DNA of 64,000 nt from Capra hircus (GCF_001704415.2 NC_030821.1:35571210-35635209), one strand, 5' to 3'; positions 12,268-24,785 are shown, numbered from the stretch's first letter. Program-made: numbers and translations. Notes: generated from the sequence alone by a model not told the origin.

Positions 12268-14155
12268 ACAATATCTGTGAATTTCAATAAAGTGAAATGA
12301 GTGCAAAAAAAAAAAAATATCAAGACAGGAAATGAAGCTTCTGCCAACAGAGAGGTAGTTGATCAGTTCCCCACTGCCATTAAGAAAATTATTGAGGAGA
12401 AAGGATTTCTGCCTGACCAGGAGTTCTGTTCTGGAAAAAAAAAAAAAAAGCCACAAGAGACATTTACTACTAAGGAAGAGAAATGAGCACCAGGATTTAA
12501 GATAGGAAGGAAGAAGAGAACTCTACTGTTTTGTGCAAATGCAACTGGGTTTACGATTAAAGCTGCCTTTATCTATGAAGCTGCTCACTTTCAAGTCTTA
12601 AACAGAGATGATAAATGCCAGCTGTCAGTCTTTCGGTTGTACAACCAGAAGGCTTGGCGACCAAGAGAACTTTTTCTGGGTTGGTTCCATCAATGCTCAT
12701 CCCTGAAGTCAGGAAATACCTTGCCAGACTTTTAAAGTTCTTTTGATATTGGACAATGCAACTGGCCAACATCTACAGAGTTGAAGTGATCTACTTGCCC
12801 CCAAACAATAGGTCTTTAATTTAGCCTCTAGATCAGGGGATCACGGGGGGCTTCAAGGCTCATTACATACAGTACTCTGTGGAAAAAGTTTTCAACACTA
12901 TGAAAGAGAACCCTGACAGAAAGATCATTGTGCCAGTCTGGAAGGATTACAGCATTGAAGATGCCACAGTTACTGAAGGAAAAAATGTGAAAGTCATCAA
13001 ACCTGAAATAATAAATTCCTGCCAGAAAAAAACTGTTCCAGATGTTGTGTATGAGTTCACAGAATTTACAACAGAGCCAATCAAGGAAGTCAGGAATGAG
13101 ATTGTAGACATGGCAAAAGGGGGTCAGGGGTGTGTCAAGAGTTTCAAGATATGAATCATGGAGAAACTCAAGAGCTAATGGACACCACACCAGAGGAATA
13201 AACAGAATTCAGCTCGATGGAGATGTGCACTCCCCAGCCAGTGTCAGATGATACAGAAGAAGATGCAGAAGCAGCAGTGCCAGCAGACAAACTTACATTA
13301 GACAGTCTGGCAGAAGGGTTTTGACTATTCAAGGCTGCTCTGACTTCTCTTAGGACATAGACTCTCCCGTGACATGCGCACTGAAATGAAATCAAATGCT
13401 GGGGAAAGGACAGGTACCATATTGAAATATTTTTAGACAAATGAAAAAGCAAGGAAGTTGGATGGAAATTATGATGCATTTCTGAAAAGTTACACTGAGT
13501 GTGCCCACCTCTCTCCTGCCTTCCCTTCCACGCCCTCCATCTCTTCTACTCCTGAGAAAGTGTAACTCATCAAGACCCAGTGGGGCCTTCCCAGAACAGG
13601 CCTTCCCACATAACCCCTGCTTTAGCGCCTCTTTGAAGTGCCTAGATGATAGTATTTGATGCACATTTCCTGAGTTGTTTGGCAGATTTAAACCACTACC
13701 GCCCCCCTCCCCCAGATGGAAGGTGTTAGCTATTGAGGACCATGAGCACATAGCCCCTAGGCCTCCTGGAACCAAAGGACTGGTAATGTTAATCCCTGTG
13801 ACACCACCCTGCTACCACACCATCCGCTGTTTAGGGACTTGTACATAAGCTGACCACAGACAGCGAGAGTCCCCTCCCGCACCTGGGTTTTAAAAGTGCT
13901 TTAAAGGCTTCAGGGGAGTTCCAGACTTTTAGGCATGGGCCACCTGTCTCCTTGCATGGCCTTGCAATAAGACTTCCTGTGCTCCAAACTCTGATGTTTC
14001 AGTTTCTTTGACCTCACTGTGTGTTACTTGCATCAACAGTAGCAAGACCCACCCCTTCTCTTCCTCCTTGTCCTCAGCCTACCATGGGTAAAGAGACAAG
14101 GAGGAAGACCATTATGATGATCCGCTTCTATGTAGTGAATAGTGAATAATTATCA
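12268..14155 (+). pseudogene. Tigger (pogo/Tc1-mariner) DNA transposon transposase remnant
   Basis: Conceptual translation gives a decayed Tigger/CENP-B-like transposase. A Lys-Thr-Gly-Asn-Glu-Ala-Ser-Ala stretch (12320-12345) is followed by Ala-Pro-Gly-Phe-Lys, Leu-Leu-Phe-Cys-Ala-Asn-Ala (about 12490-12545), Pro-Leu-Asp-Gln-Gly and then Glu-Asn-Pro-Asp-Arg-Lys and Trp-Lys-Asp-Tyr-Ser-Ile-Glu-Asp (12905-12965). The longest surviving frame is 12879-13154. Stops and frameshifts are many. At 12268-12300 the text 'caatatctgtgaatttcaat' resembles the inner edge of a Tigger terminal inverted repeat. The 3' end of the coding region ('ctcctcagcctac', about 14070) reappears after a probable LTR at 13561-14035. 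It acted as a cut-and-paste transposase; it is now dead. It lies between a young L1 and a BovB. Confidence 0.75.
13561..14035 (+). mobile_element. Probable solo LTR of an endogenous retrovirus
   Basis: This about 475-bp block splits the Tigger coding text. It starts TGTAAC, has a possible TATA-like 'ggttttaaaag' and a 'gcaataagac' polyadenylation-like site about 60 bp before its end, followed by 'tttgacctcactgtgtgtta', as in ruminant gammaretrovirus-like LTRs. No internal viral genes are present. A clean target duplication is not visible, so the ends are approximate. Confidence 0.5.
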
Positions 14156-14156
14156 T

Positions 14157-14941
14157 CAGTTCAGTTCAGTCACTCAGTCGTGTTTGACTCTTTGCAACCC
14201 CATGAACCACAGCATGGCAGGCCTCCCTGTCCATTACCAACTCTCAGAGTTCACCCAAATCCATGTCCACTGAGTCAGTGATGTTATCCAACCATCTCAT
14301 CCTCTGCCGTCCCCTTCTCCTCATGCCCTCAATCTTTCCCAGCATCAGGGTGTTTTCAAATGAGTCAGCTCTTTGCATCAGGTGGCCAAAGTATTGCAGT
14401 TTCAGCTTCAAAATCAGTCCTACCAATGAACACCCAGGATTGATCTCCTTTGGGACGGACTGGTTGGATCTCCTCGCAAATCCAAGGGACTCTCAAGAGT
14501 CTTTCCCAACACCACAGTCCAAAAGCATCAATTCTTTGGCACTCAGCTTTCTTTATAGTCCAACTCTCATACCCATGCATGACCACTGGAAAAATCATAG
14601 CCTTTTCAATATGTTGTCTAGGTTGGTCATAACTTTTCTTCCAAGGAGTAAGCATCTTTTAATTTCATGGCTGCAGTCACCATCTGCAGTTATTTTGGAG
14701 CCAAGAAAAATAAAGTCAGCCACTGTTTCCAATGTTTCCTAATCTATTTCCCATGAAGTGATGAGACCGGATTCCATGATCTTAGTTTTCTGAATGTTGA
14801 GCTTTAAGCCAACTTTTTCCCTCTCCTCTTTCACTTTCATCAAGAGGCTCTTTAGTTCCTCTTCACTTTCTGCCATAAGGGTGGTGTCATCTGCATATCT
14901 GAGGTTATTGATATTTCTCCCGGCAATCTTGACTCCAGCTT
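14157..14941 (-). mobile_element. BovB LINE 3' part (minus)
   Basis: From the reversed tail 'cagttcagtcactcagtcgt' it covers the C-terminal RT-ORF region to the reversed YADD-box surroundings ('catctgcatatctgaggtta', near 14890). It is about 785 bp and 5'-truncated. Confidence 0.92.
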
Positions 14942-15082
14942 ACAGTTAATAAACTGTTTGTGTGTGTGTGTCTTCATGTGAAAAATCTAATAATTGTTTG
15001 GCAAGAATTGTATGAGGTGTTTCTGCATCATCATCACTGCCTAAGAATTTGTGTAGAAAATTATGTGCAAGATGTATTGAAA

Positions 15083-15120
15083 TGTGTTGTGTGTATGTGT
15101 GTATATATATATATATATTT
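15083..15120. repeat. (TG)n(TA)n microsatellite
   Basis: A GT-rich stretch passes into ten TA units. Confidence 0.9.
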
Positions 15121-16957
15121 AAACACTTACCTGTGATGCTAGGCTGATAGGCAGTTTTTCCAATTTTGAGAGAGAAACCTACTGTACAAAAAGAGAATTT
15201 TTTGAAAGTCAAGTTATAAGGCAATAAGAAAATGAACATATTAATTTTACATTAAATATCACTTACCTTATGTCTATGCAAAGTTGTGGAGAGTCATTGC
15301 CTTGTACTTGCTGGGGAGGTCCCACAAACTTGAAGATTTTTCTTAACTTTCTGGCCTCTGTTGGCCACTGCTATGCCCTCAGTGGAGGGTGAGTGAATCC
15401 TGAGGGGGTTCTGTGTGCTCCAGGGGGAGACCTCTCTCAGCTTTCCTGCTTCCGCTCCCCCACCCCGTCTTCGGTGAGCCGCTGCCTCACACTGTTTCGG
15501 TTTCTACACCTCAGGATGGAAGGGATGCTCTGAGTTTCTGCCCTCCTCTATGGTACCGGTGGACTGTTACCTTCCACCCAGAGAAGAGCCAGCCTGCCTC
15601 CAGGGGACTTCTCTCAATCCTTCTGCCCTGCATCTACATTCATTTTCCTGCTGCACACAATTGGTGAGGCTCTCCCAGGAAAGACCTGGTAGACGGGCAC
15701 AGATCAACAGGTAACTGTGTCGCCTAGGAATCTGAACCCCTCACGCCAACCCATACATGGCCACTAAAAGTTTATGAGCAGTTCACCTGGTTTTCTCATT
15801 ACCCCCCTCTCTGATGGAAAACAATTTCTGGTACTACTAGAATGAAAGCAGCCATGGGATAACCCTTCTCCTAAGAATGGATTATCTCTTCCTAAGATTT
15901 AGTTCATTTCAGTTTTTTTGCATCTTCATCTCTCTGTCAGGCTTTCAATTACCATGACATGAAGCTTATCGGACTTGTACTCATTGTAAGGATGAGTGTG
16001 ACAGTCTTTGGTAACTTTCTACATCCTAATCAGAAATGAAATACTAGTTTTTCCATTTTGTAAGTCTTTAGAGCAAGATCTTTCCCAAAGATTTTGAGAA
16101 GCATAGGCTTTCTGCTCCCCTCCACATACCTGCTCTGGTTAAGTGCCACAGAATCAGTTCTGACCCTCAATTCCATGTTTGCAACCAAAACTTTTACATT
16201 AGGAGCAAGGAAAATGGGACTCAAGGCAACTATCATTGTTGTTGTTATTACTAACCTACTTACTTTACTTTTTGCTGGGAGTACTACTTACTGTTAGCCA
16301 AGCAGTCATCCTGAGCTGAACCAACCAAATCTTCATGTTATGATGATGTTTTCATATATCTAGGGTCTGGCTTTTCTCTCTGTACATAATTCTGATGGAA
16401 GGTATTTGGGTCCATGTCTCTTTTTATTCTTTTCTGTTAAATTGCTATTTATTTCTCTTAAATGCATATCTTCAACGCCAATGAAGTCTCCTTTCAGGAA
16501 TGCTAAATGCCTCCTCACCAACACATCTACCTTTGTTGAATTGTTAGTGTGATTCCTACCGCCTTACACTATGCACATAACGCTAAAGGAAAGATGGTAC
16601 CTCCTTCTTAAAAGTGCCAATGCCTGATCGAGAACTGGGTCTCAGTGATCTGACAGGCACGCAACTCCCCTTGAGTTATGACAATGGGTGGGGTCAGCAT
16701 CATATAAATGACAGGACCTAAGAAGGAAGAGGGCTGGGTTCCCTTAAAAGCGAAACAGGCTGATACTGGAAGACAACAGGTAGCAGCTGCCAAGGAGGAT
16801 GGCATTTAAAATACTTTCATTAAAATGTAATTGATGTGGACATTATCAGAAGGATGAAGACCATATATGAGAAGGAAGCTTTGTCTTAACTTCCTATTTC
16901 AACCTAAAGACAAGACATAAGGCACATGTTACCTAGAAAAGAAAAATCTTCCAGCAT
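15121..16957. other. Unassigned intergenic DNA
   Basis: About 1.8 kb in which I recognise no gene. 15300-15900 is C/T-rich and could be an old LTR, but I cannot support a family. Confidence 0.45.
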
Positions 16958-16971
16958 GCAACAAGAGGGCT

Positions 16972-17701
16972 TAGTTCAGTTCGGTTCAGTTCAGTTGCTC
17001 AGTTGTGTTCAACTCTTTGCAACCCCACGGACTGCAGCACACCAGGCCTCCCTGTCCATCGCCAGTTCCTGGAGTTTACTCAGACTCATGTCCATTGAGT
17101 TGGGGATGCCATCCAACCATCTCATCCTCTGCTGTCCCCTTCTCCTCCCACCTTCAATTTTTCTCACCATCAGGGTCTTTTCAAATGAGTCAGTTCTTCA
17201 CATCAGGTGGCCAAAGTATTGGAGTTTCAGCTTCAGCATCAGTCCTTCCAATGAATATTCAGGACTGATCTGATCAGGATGGACTGGTTGGATCTCATTG
17301 CAGTCCATGGGACTCTCAAGAGTCTTCTCCAACACCACACTTGAAAAGCATCAATTCTTCGGCACTCAGATTTATTTATAGTCCAACTCTCATACCCATA
17401 CATGACTACCAGAAAAACCACAGCTTTGACTAGACAGACCTTTGTTGGCAAAGGAATATCTCTGCTTTTTAATATGCTGTCTAAGTTGGTCATAACTTTT
17501 CTTCCAAGGAGTAAGCACCTTTTAATTTCATGGCTGCAGTCACCATCTGCAGTGATTTTGGAGCCTCCAAAAATAAATTCTGTCACTGTTTCCCCATCTA
17601 TTTGCCATGAAGTGATGGAACCAGATGCCATGATCTTAGTTTTCTGAATGTTGAGTTTTAAGCCAACTTTTTCAGTCTTCTCTTTCACTTTCATCATATT
17701 A
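16972..17701 (-). mobile_element. BovB LINE 3' part with target-site duplication (minus)
   Basis: The reversed BovB 3' end lies between perfect 14-bp direct repeats GCAACAAGAGGGCT at 16958-16971 and 17702-17715. The element is truncated at its 5' end just before the region encoding the YADD box. The right end has the reversed 'gaaagtgaaagagaag' motif. Its minus frame is fully open for 152 codons, so it is fairly young. Confidence 0.95.
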
Positions 17702-17715
17702 GCAACAAGAGGGCT

Positions 17716-18668
17716 AATACCAATAAATTTGTCCCTCCAGAAGAATAATATTCAATTATTTTTCTGAGCACTGAAGATAACCCTTTATTACTTTTGCCTC
17801 CATGGACTCCATTTTAATAAACATTTTAGCTGCCAAACTGAAATTATTATGATTTTTTCTACATAGCTTTTTATTGGGTTAATTTAAATTTCCCTTCAGT
17901 AGCCATTATCATATATTGAAATTATCTGTGAATATGTAGCACATGGCTTTAAAATGTTTATAACATTTGACTTGTCAATTTTTTGTCTATGCTTTATCCT
18001 AAGATAATGGTCATGGGTGTGCACAAAGGTTTATCTTGAGAATATTTACCACAGCATACACCACACTGATCAAATGATGATTAAAATACTTACACATAAT
18101 TGTAAGAAAATTAATACCTAAATATCCAAAAGTTAGGAATTAGGTTAAAAAAATGTGGAATAGTCTACAAGGGAGTTCTGTGTATTCATTACATTCTGAC
18201 TCATCAAGATGATTGAATGTGTGAAAATATGTTCACTATATATTAACTTTTTTAAAAACATGTTATAAAACAATATGTATATATGGACCTTTGGGGAACC
18301 GTTAAAATAGCCTCTAAGTCCCCTTCTTCATAGTTTAACTTTTCTCTTAAATCCTAAGATGTAATGATCTGGTCCTATCTGATTAAAGACACATTTTAAG
18401 TTTATTTCTTAAGTAGATTTAGCCAAGGAAAGCAGGTTATTTGCAGTTCAGTTTGGAAGAGAAATCTAAACTTGGCAAATACTTTATATATTGGCAAGAG
18501 CATGTTTTCTTTCTTAACACAATTGAAGCCACCGGGAAAAAAACAATAATATTTGGCACCCAAACTTCATTTTCATCTTGAGCTACCACAATTATACTTT
18601 ATTAAATGAGAATAAAAAACAGACCATTCCTCACAGTTCAGCCAGGACATGAAAACTCGAGTTCGTAT
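17716..18668. other. Unassigned AT-rich intergenic DNA
   Basis: Nothing recognisable; AT-rich, no coding signal. Confidence 0.5.
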
Positions 18669-18683
18669 AATTTCCGCTGATAG

Positions 18684-21471
18684 GTGCTCCTATATTGGGT
18701 GCGTATATATTTATAATTGTTATATCTTCTTCTTGGATTGTTCCTTTGATCATTATGTAGTGGCCTTCTTTGTCTCTTTTCACAGCCTTTGTTTTATCCT
18801 ACTCAAACTCTTCCAGAAAATTGCAGAGGAAGGTAAACTTCCAAACTCATTCTATGAGGCCACCATCACCCTAATACCAAAATCTGACAAAGATGTCACA
18901 AAAAAAGAAAACTACAGGCCAATATCACTGATGAACATAGATGCAAAAATCCTCAACAAAATTCTAGCAATCAGGATCCAACAACACATTAAAAAGATCA
19001 TACACCATGACCAAGTGGGCTTTATCCCAGGGATGTAAGGATTCTTCAATATCCGCAAATCAATCAATGTAATTCACCACATTAACAAACTGAAAAATAA
19101 AAACCATATGATTATCTCAATAGATGCAGAGAAGGCCTTTGACAAAATTCAACATCCATTTATGATAAAAACTCTCCAGAAAGCAGGAATAGAAGGAACA
19201 TACCTCAATATAATAAAAGCTATCTATGACAAACCCACAGCAAACATTATCCTCAATGGTGAAAAATTGAAAGCATTTCCGCTAAAGTCAGGAACAAGAC
19301 AAGGGTGTCCACTTTCACCGTTACTATTCAACATAGTTCTGGAAGTTTTGGCCACAGCAATTAGAGCAGAAAAAGAAATAAAAGGAATCCAAATTGGAAA
19401 AGAAGAAGTAAAACTCTCACTGTTTGCAGATGACATGATCCTCTACATGGAAAACCCTAAAGACTCCACCAGAAAATTACTAGAGCTAATCAATGAATAT
19501 AGTAAAGTTGCAGGATATAAAATCAACACACAGAAATCCCTTGCATTCCTATACACGAATAATGAGAAAGTAGAAAAAGAAATTAAGGAAACAATTCCAT
19601 TCACCATTGCAACGAAAAGAATAAAATACTTAGGAATATATCTACCTAAAGAAACTAAAGACCTATATATAGAAAACTATAAAACACTGATGAAAGAAAT
19701 CAAAGAGGACACTAATAGATGGAGAAATATACCATGTTCATGGATCGGAAGAATCAATATAGTGAAAATGAGTATACTACCCAAAGCAATTTACAAATTC
19801 AATGTAATCCCTATCAAGCTACCAGCCACATTTTTCACAGAACTAGAACAAATAATTTCAAGATTTGTATGGAAATACAAAAAACCTCGAATAGCCAAAG
19901 CAATCTTGAGAAAGAAGAATGGAACTGGAGGAATCAACTTGCCTGACTTCAGGCTCTACTACAAAGCCACAGTCATCAAGACAGTATGGTACTGGCACAA
20001 AGACAGACATATAGATCAATGGAACAAAATAGAAAGCCCAGAGATAAATCCACACACATATGGACACCTTATCTTTGACAAAGGAGGCAAGAATATACAA
20101 TGGAGTAAAGACAATCTCTTTAACAAGTGGTGCTGGGAAAACTGGTCAACCACTTGTAAAAGAATGAAACTAGATCACTTTCTAACACCACACACAAAAA
20201 TAAACTCAAAATGGATTAAAGATCTAAATGTAAGACCAGAAACTATAAAACTCCTAGAGGAGAACATAGGCAAAACACTCTCAGACATAAATCACAGCAG
20301 GATCCTCTATGATCCACCTCCCAGAATTCTGGAAATAAAAGCAAAAATAAACAAATGGGATCTAATTAAAATTAAAAGCTTCTGCACAACAAAGGAAAAT
20401 ATAAGCAAGGTGAAAAGACAGCCTTCTGAATGGGAGAAAATAATAGCAAATGAAGCAACTGACAAACAACTAATCTCAAAAATATACAAGCAACTTATGC
20501 AGCTCAATTCCAGAAAAATAAACGACCCAATCAAAAAATGGGCCAAAGAACTAAATAGACATTTCTCCAAAGAAGACATACAGATGGCTAACAAACACAT
20601 GAAAAGATGCTCAACATCACTCATTATTAGAGAAATGCAAATCAAAACCACAATGAGGTACCACTTCACACCAGTCAGAATGGCTGCGATCCAAAAATCT
20701 GCAAGCAATAAATGCTGGAGAGGGTGTGGAGAAAAGGGAACCCTCCTACACTGTTGGTGGGAATGCAAACTAGTACAGCCACTATGGAGAACAGTGTGGA
20801 GATTCCTTAAAAAATTGCAAATAGAACTACCTTATGACCCAGCAATCCCACTGCTGGGCATACACACCGAGGAAACCAGAATTGAAAGAGACACATGTAC
20901 CCCAATGTTCATCGCAGCACTGTTTATAATAGCTAGGACATGGAAACAACCTAGATGTCCATCAGCAGATGAATGGATAAGAAAGCTGTGGTACATATAC
21001 ACAATGGAGTATTACTCAGCCGTTAAAAAGAATTCATTTGAATCGGTTCTGATGAGATGGATGAAACTGGAGCCGATTATACAGAGTGAAGTAAGCCAGA
21101 AAGAAAAACACCAATACAGTATACTAACACATATATATGGAATTTAGGAAGATGGCAATGATGACCCTGTATGCAAGACAGGGAAAGAGACACAGATGTG
21201 TATAATGGACTTTTGGACTCAGAGGGAGAGGGAGAGGGTGGGATGATTTGGGAGAATGACATTCTAACATGTATACTATCATGTAAGAATTGAATCGCCA
21301 GTCTATGTCTGATGCAGGATACAGCATGCTTGGGGCTGGTGCATGGGGATGACCCAGAGAGATGTTATGGGGAGGGAGGTGGGAGGGGGGTTCATGTTTG
21401 GGAACGCATGTAAGAATTAAAGATTTTAAAATTAAAAAAAATAATAAAATAAAATAAAACCAAAAAAAAAA
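18684..21471 (+). mobile_element. L1-BT with inverted 5' end (twin priming) and 15-bp TSD
   Basis: Perfect 15-bp repeats AATTTCCGCTGATAG lie at 18669-18683 and 21472-21486. The first about 118 bp (18684-18801) are reverse-oriented ORF2 endonuclease text; their complement encodes Gly-His-Tyr-Ile-Met-Ile-Lys-Gly-Thr-Ile. From about 18802 the element runs forward from the middle of ORF2 through the RT and C-terminal domains, the 3' UTR and an A-rich tail. This is the signature of a twin-primed insertion with loss of the intervening ORF2 part. Confidence 0.96.
18802..21147 (+). pseudogene. L1 ORF2 remnant (reverse transcriptase and C-terminal domain)
   Basis: One frame runs the whole length with a single stop, TAA at 19036-19038 after Ile-Pro-Gly-Met, where L1 normally has Gln. 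From 19108 it is open for 679 codons. The RT core shows Arg-Gln-Gly-Cys-Pro-Leu-Ser-Pro and the catalytic Phe-Ala-Asp-Asp box (about 19422-19434). The C-terminal Cys-rich motif (Cys-Trp-Arg-Gly-Cys ... His-Cys-Trp-Trp-Glu-Cys) is near 20715-20770. Most of the endonuclease domain is missing and the start is lost, so it cannot make full ORF2p. It ends at the L1 ORF2 stop shared with the copy at 11905. Confidence 0.95.
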
Positions 21472-21725
21472 AATTTCCGCTGATAGATTGCCCATTTCTG
21501 AATGCTAGGAGGTTTTCATGATGATAGACACCAAGACATGATTGCAGTTGAAAACAAGAGGCGCCTGGGACAGTAGAAATCCAGTTCATCAGTATGAACA
21601 TGCTAGACATTAAACTAAGACTGCTTGCTCTTTAATAGGCTTAGGTTCTAAGACAGGGGAAGATTCCTAAGAAAAGCCATTTTGGAAAAATATTGAGTTT
21701 TAATAATAGCTAAGATATATATATA

Positions 21726-21936
21726 TAGTTGTTTAGTCGCCAAGTCATGTCTGACTCTTTTGCAACCCCATGGACTATAGCCCAGAGGCTTCTCTGTCCA
21801 TGGGATTTCCCAGGTAAGAATACTGGAGCGGGTTGCCATTTCCTTTTCCAGAGGATCTTCCCAACCTAGAGATGGAAGCTGTGTCTTTTGCACTGGCAGG
21901 CTGATTCTTTACCACTGAGCCACCAGGGAAGCCCAC
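21726..21936 (-). repeat. Bov-tA SINE (minus)
   Basis: Full reversed element from 'catgtctgactcttttgcaa' to 'gagccaccagggaagccca', preceded by a short (AT)n tract at 21714-21726. Confidence 0.9.
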
Positions 21937-21944
21937 GAGTCATA

Positions 21945-22115
21945 TACTTATTATATACCATGTGCTGTTTTAAGAATGTTTTATTGATTAATGTATTTAA
22001 TCCCCTTGAAGGTATAGACTAGTATTCTAAGGAAACTGAGGCAGAGAGAAAAGATCACTGAACTATCAAGAGACAGAATCAGGATTCAGACCCAGGTGTG
22101 AAACTGTGACTTTAC
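21945..22115 (-). repeat. MIR SINE (minus)
   Basis: It has the reversed MIR core 'aaggaaactgaggcagagag' preceded by a diverged 'tatttaatccccttgaaggt'. Confidence 0.7.
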
Positions 22116-22120
22116 GTAGC

Positions 22121-24199
22121 ACACTTGGGCAGTTAAGCGAAATCAAAAGAAAATAAAAACCTTGCACCCACTGCATAGGGTATGCATCTTCTCTCTATCC
22201 TCCAAGGCACAGTTGAGCCTCAAACAGTAGGCATCGTAGCCTAATTTGTTTCCCCTACATTCTGAGTTCCTGCAAATCAGTCAGTAAACATTAGAGGAGA
22301 CCAATGCGGAATGACACAGGTATCCACAATAACTTCTGGTTTCCTTTGTCATGGGTAGACTTGGTGTAAATGCTCAGACCATAAATCAACACCGGCTCCT
22401 ACTTGTAAAGCAGGTGTGCTCAAGATATTTTTGCACACCATGGCATTTGTTGAAACACCTGTGATGTTGGGTTGGCCAGAACTTAAGAGTGACTTCTTCC
22501 ACAAGCCTTCTTGTTTGTCCTCACACGTGGGAATGATTCTATCACCAGCCACACTGTGTGGCGAGATTTCACAAGTAGCACTGTCACAACCATGTTCCAG
22601 TTTGGGACCTGGGACTTGGCCAACTCGTTTCTGAGCATCCTCAGAAGACTTGCCTTAGACTTGCATGGTCCAACCTCACCCTGACTTCTTCACTGGGGCA
22701 AAGAGTAGGATTTTTTCCATCTTTATTCTCTCGGATGCACCTAGAACAGTGTTCCGTATATAAGAGTTGTTCAGAAAATATTTGTATATTAATATTTTGA
22801 AGTCATCACTTTAGCCACCAATCAGATGGACAAAATGAAATACAGAACATAAAACCTGACTGATGTCTTAAATCAACACCCCATGTGCAATCTGGAACTT
22901 GCTACCCTGCAAATACATGGAATTGGTAACGGATATCCTTGCTCTAAAACATGTCCAAAGAAAGAGGGTTGAAGGAAAGTAACAGACACGGAGAGGAAGG
23001 AGCACAGAGTAGAATGAGGAGGAGGAGGTTCACTGCTGTCATAAAAACCTCACTACAGTGGTCTTGAATCAGGGAGCTGCATTCACACCTGGAACCATTT
23101 ATAAACTCTTTTGAGAAATGCCAGTCTAATAAATGCTTTGTCAGCCAGAAATTCATGACCTTTTCATAGCAGCTGAAACCAAAGGGGGTAATGGGCACAG
23201 CTGTCAGGCTCCAGATGCTCTGGGGCCAGGCCCTGCCACGTTGTCCCTGAGTCCATGTGGAGGAACGCTGAGAACTGGGCATATCATCACTGTTCACCCT
23301 GGCCTGCTTCCAGCAGTACCAGCTGCATCTGGACTGGGAGACGGCTGCTGCTGGCAGAGCCATGTTCCCCAGGGGACTGGGCACTGGGCTGCAGCCAGGC
23401 TGTGAGAGTTGGACCTCCACCCAGTGCATGTGGTCCAACCTCATCTTCCAATTTCCCCCAGAATCTCCACTGCACTTTGTGTTCCCTGGCACATCAAATC
23501 CTCCTTAGAACCAACATCTTTCTGTAGTCAACAGAAAAGATGGAAGGAAAACCACGCAGATGAAAAGTCATGTCATTTATTAATAATGTCTCTCTTTTTC
23601 TTCTTCTATAAATTGGAAGGAAAAAGTCTTTGGTGACGCTCTCTATAAAACAATCTATCTCAGATGGGAAAACCCAGACATAAAGTTACACAGGTCAGTG
23701 ACGTAAATCAAGATCTATGGCTTTGTATTTTCTCGCAGGCTCTCTCCACGCACACACTTCAGGGCTTAATTGCACTAGCTCAATAACAGTCTATAACAAA
23801 TGGGGAAAACAATACAGCAAAGACCTGTGATGTTACTAAAAGACACTGGCAACATATTAGAAAACTATCCCAAAGGTACATCGTATACAAAATAAGATAT
23901 ACTTCTTTCTTCTTTACAACTTGCCACCTAAAAGAATTCGTTTCCCATGTCTTTCTTTTACTCCTCAACAGTCCTATACATATCTTTTTCTCAAAATGAA
24001 TATACAAGGTTCATTATATGTAACCAGTTCATCTGCACGGCTTTCATTGTCATAATAATTACAATAGAAAGGAAAGGGATGGATTCCTGTAAAAGAACAG
24101 AGAACTACTGCAGAAATCAAATGGCCTTTGAGGTCTAAAAGGCAAACCATTATAAAGATAGATTGACTGAAAGGCTAGCTTGACGTGATTTTAAGCAAA
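22121..24199. other. Unassigned intergenic DNA
   Basis: About 2 kb of repeat-poor sequence. A 182-codon minus frame at 22944-23492 has no recognisable domain and no supporting signals. 22735-22790 resembles a short MIR/L2 scrap. Confidence 0.45.
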
Positions 24200-24412
24200 G
24201 GCAAAAGTGAAAGTCACTCAGTCTTGTCCAACTCTTTGTGACCCCATGGACTGTAGCCTTCTAGGCTCCTCTGTTCATGGAATTCTTCAAGCAAGAATAC
24301 TGGAGTCGGTTGCCATTTCCTCCTCCAGGGGATCTTCCCGACCCAGGGATCGAACCCAAGTCTCCCACATTGCAGATGGATTCTTTACCGTCTGAGCCAC
24401 CAGGTCTCCCTA
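24200..24412 (-). repeat. Bov-tA SINE (minus)
   Basis: Reversed body with 'gtgaccccatggactgtagc' and head 'gtctgagccaccaggtctcc'. Confidence 0.9.
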
Positions 24413-24565
24413 AACAAAGGTGAGACCCTGCTAATCTGCCAGTTTTCTTGATGGTTGCTACTTGTCACTTTTCCAGAGAATACCACAGCCTCCCTCTCCT
24501 CTGGAACTGGACTCCTCTGGAGTCCCGAATTTGGGTATTTCATCTAGGCTCCTGATAGGCAGCAT

Positions 24566-24785
24566 GAAAGTAAAAGAGAAATTGTTCATCTGTCAGTCAT
24601 GTCCGACTCTTTGTAACCCCATAAACTATAGCCCATCAGACTCCCCTGTCCATGGGATTCTCCAGGCAAGAATACTGCAGTGGGTAACCATTCCCTTCTC
24701 TAGGAGATCTTTCCAACCCAGGGACAGATCCCGACTCTCCTGTATTGCACGCAGATTATTTACCACTGAGCCACCAGGGAAGTCC
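24566..24785 (-). repeat. Bov-tA SINE (minus)
   Basis: Reversed element from 'catgtccgactctttgtaac' to 'gagccaccagggaagtccct'. Confidence 0.9.

Noticed and set aside
13797..14035. Alternative LTR start at 13797 instead of 13561
   Set aside because: TG-starting text exists there, but the Tigger reading is already lost from about 13561 and 13561-13797 does not continue the transposase. The longer LTR is the simpler reading, though not proven.
20307..20768. 153-codon minus frame, also present at 11081-11542
   Set aside because: It is the antisense shadow of L1 ORF2 and occurs in both copies for that reason.
22944..23492. 182-codon minus-strand open frame
   Set aside because: No recognisable domain and no start context or splice support. 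The composition is ordinary for GC-richer intergenic DNA.
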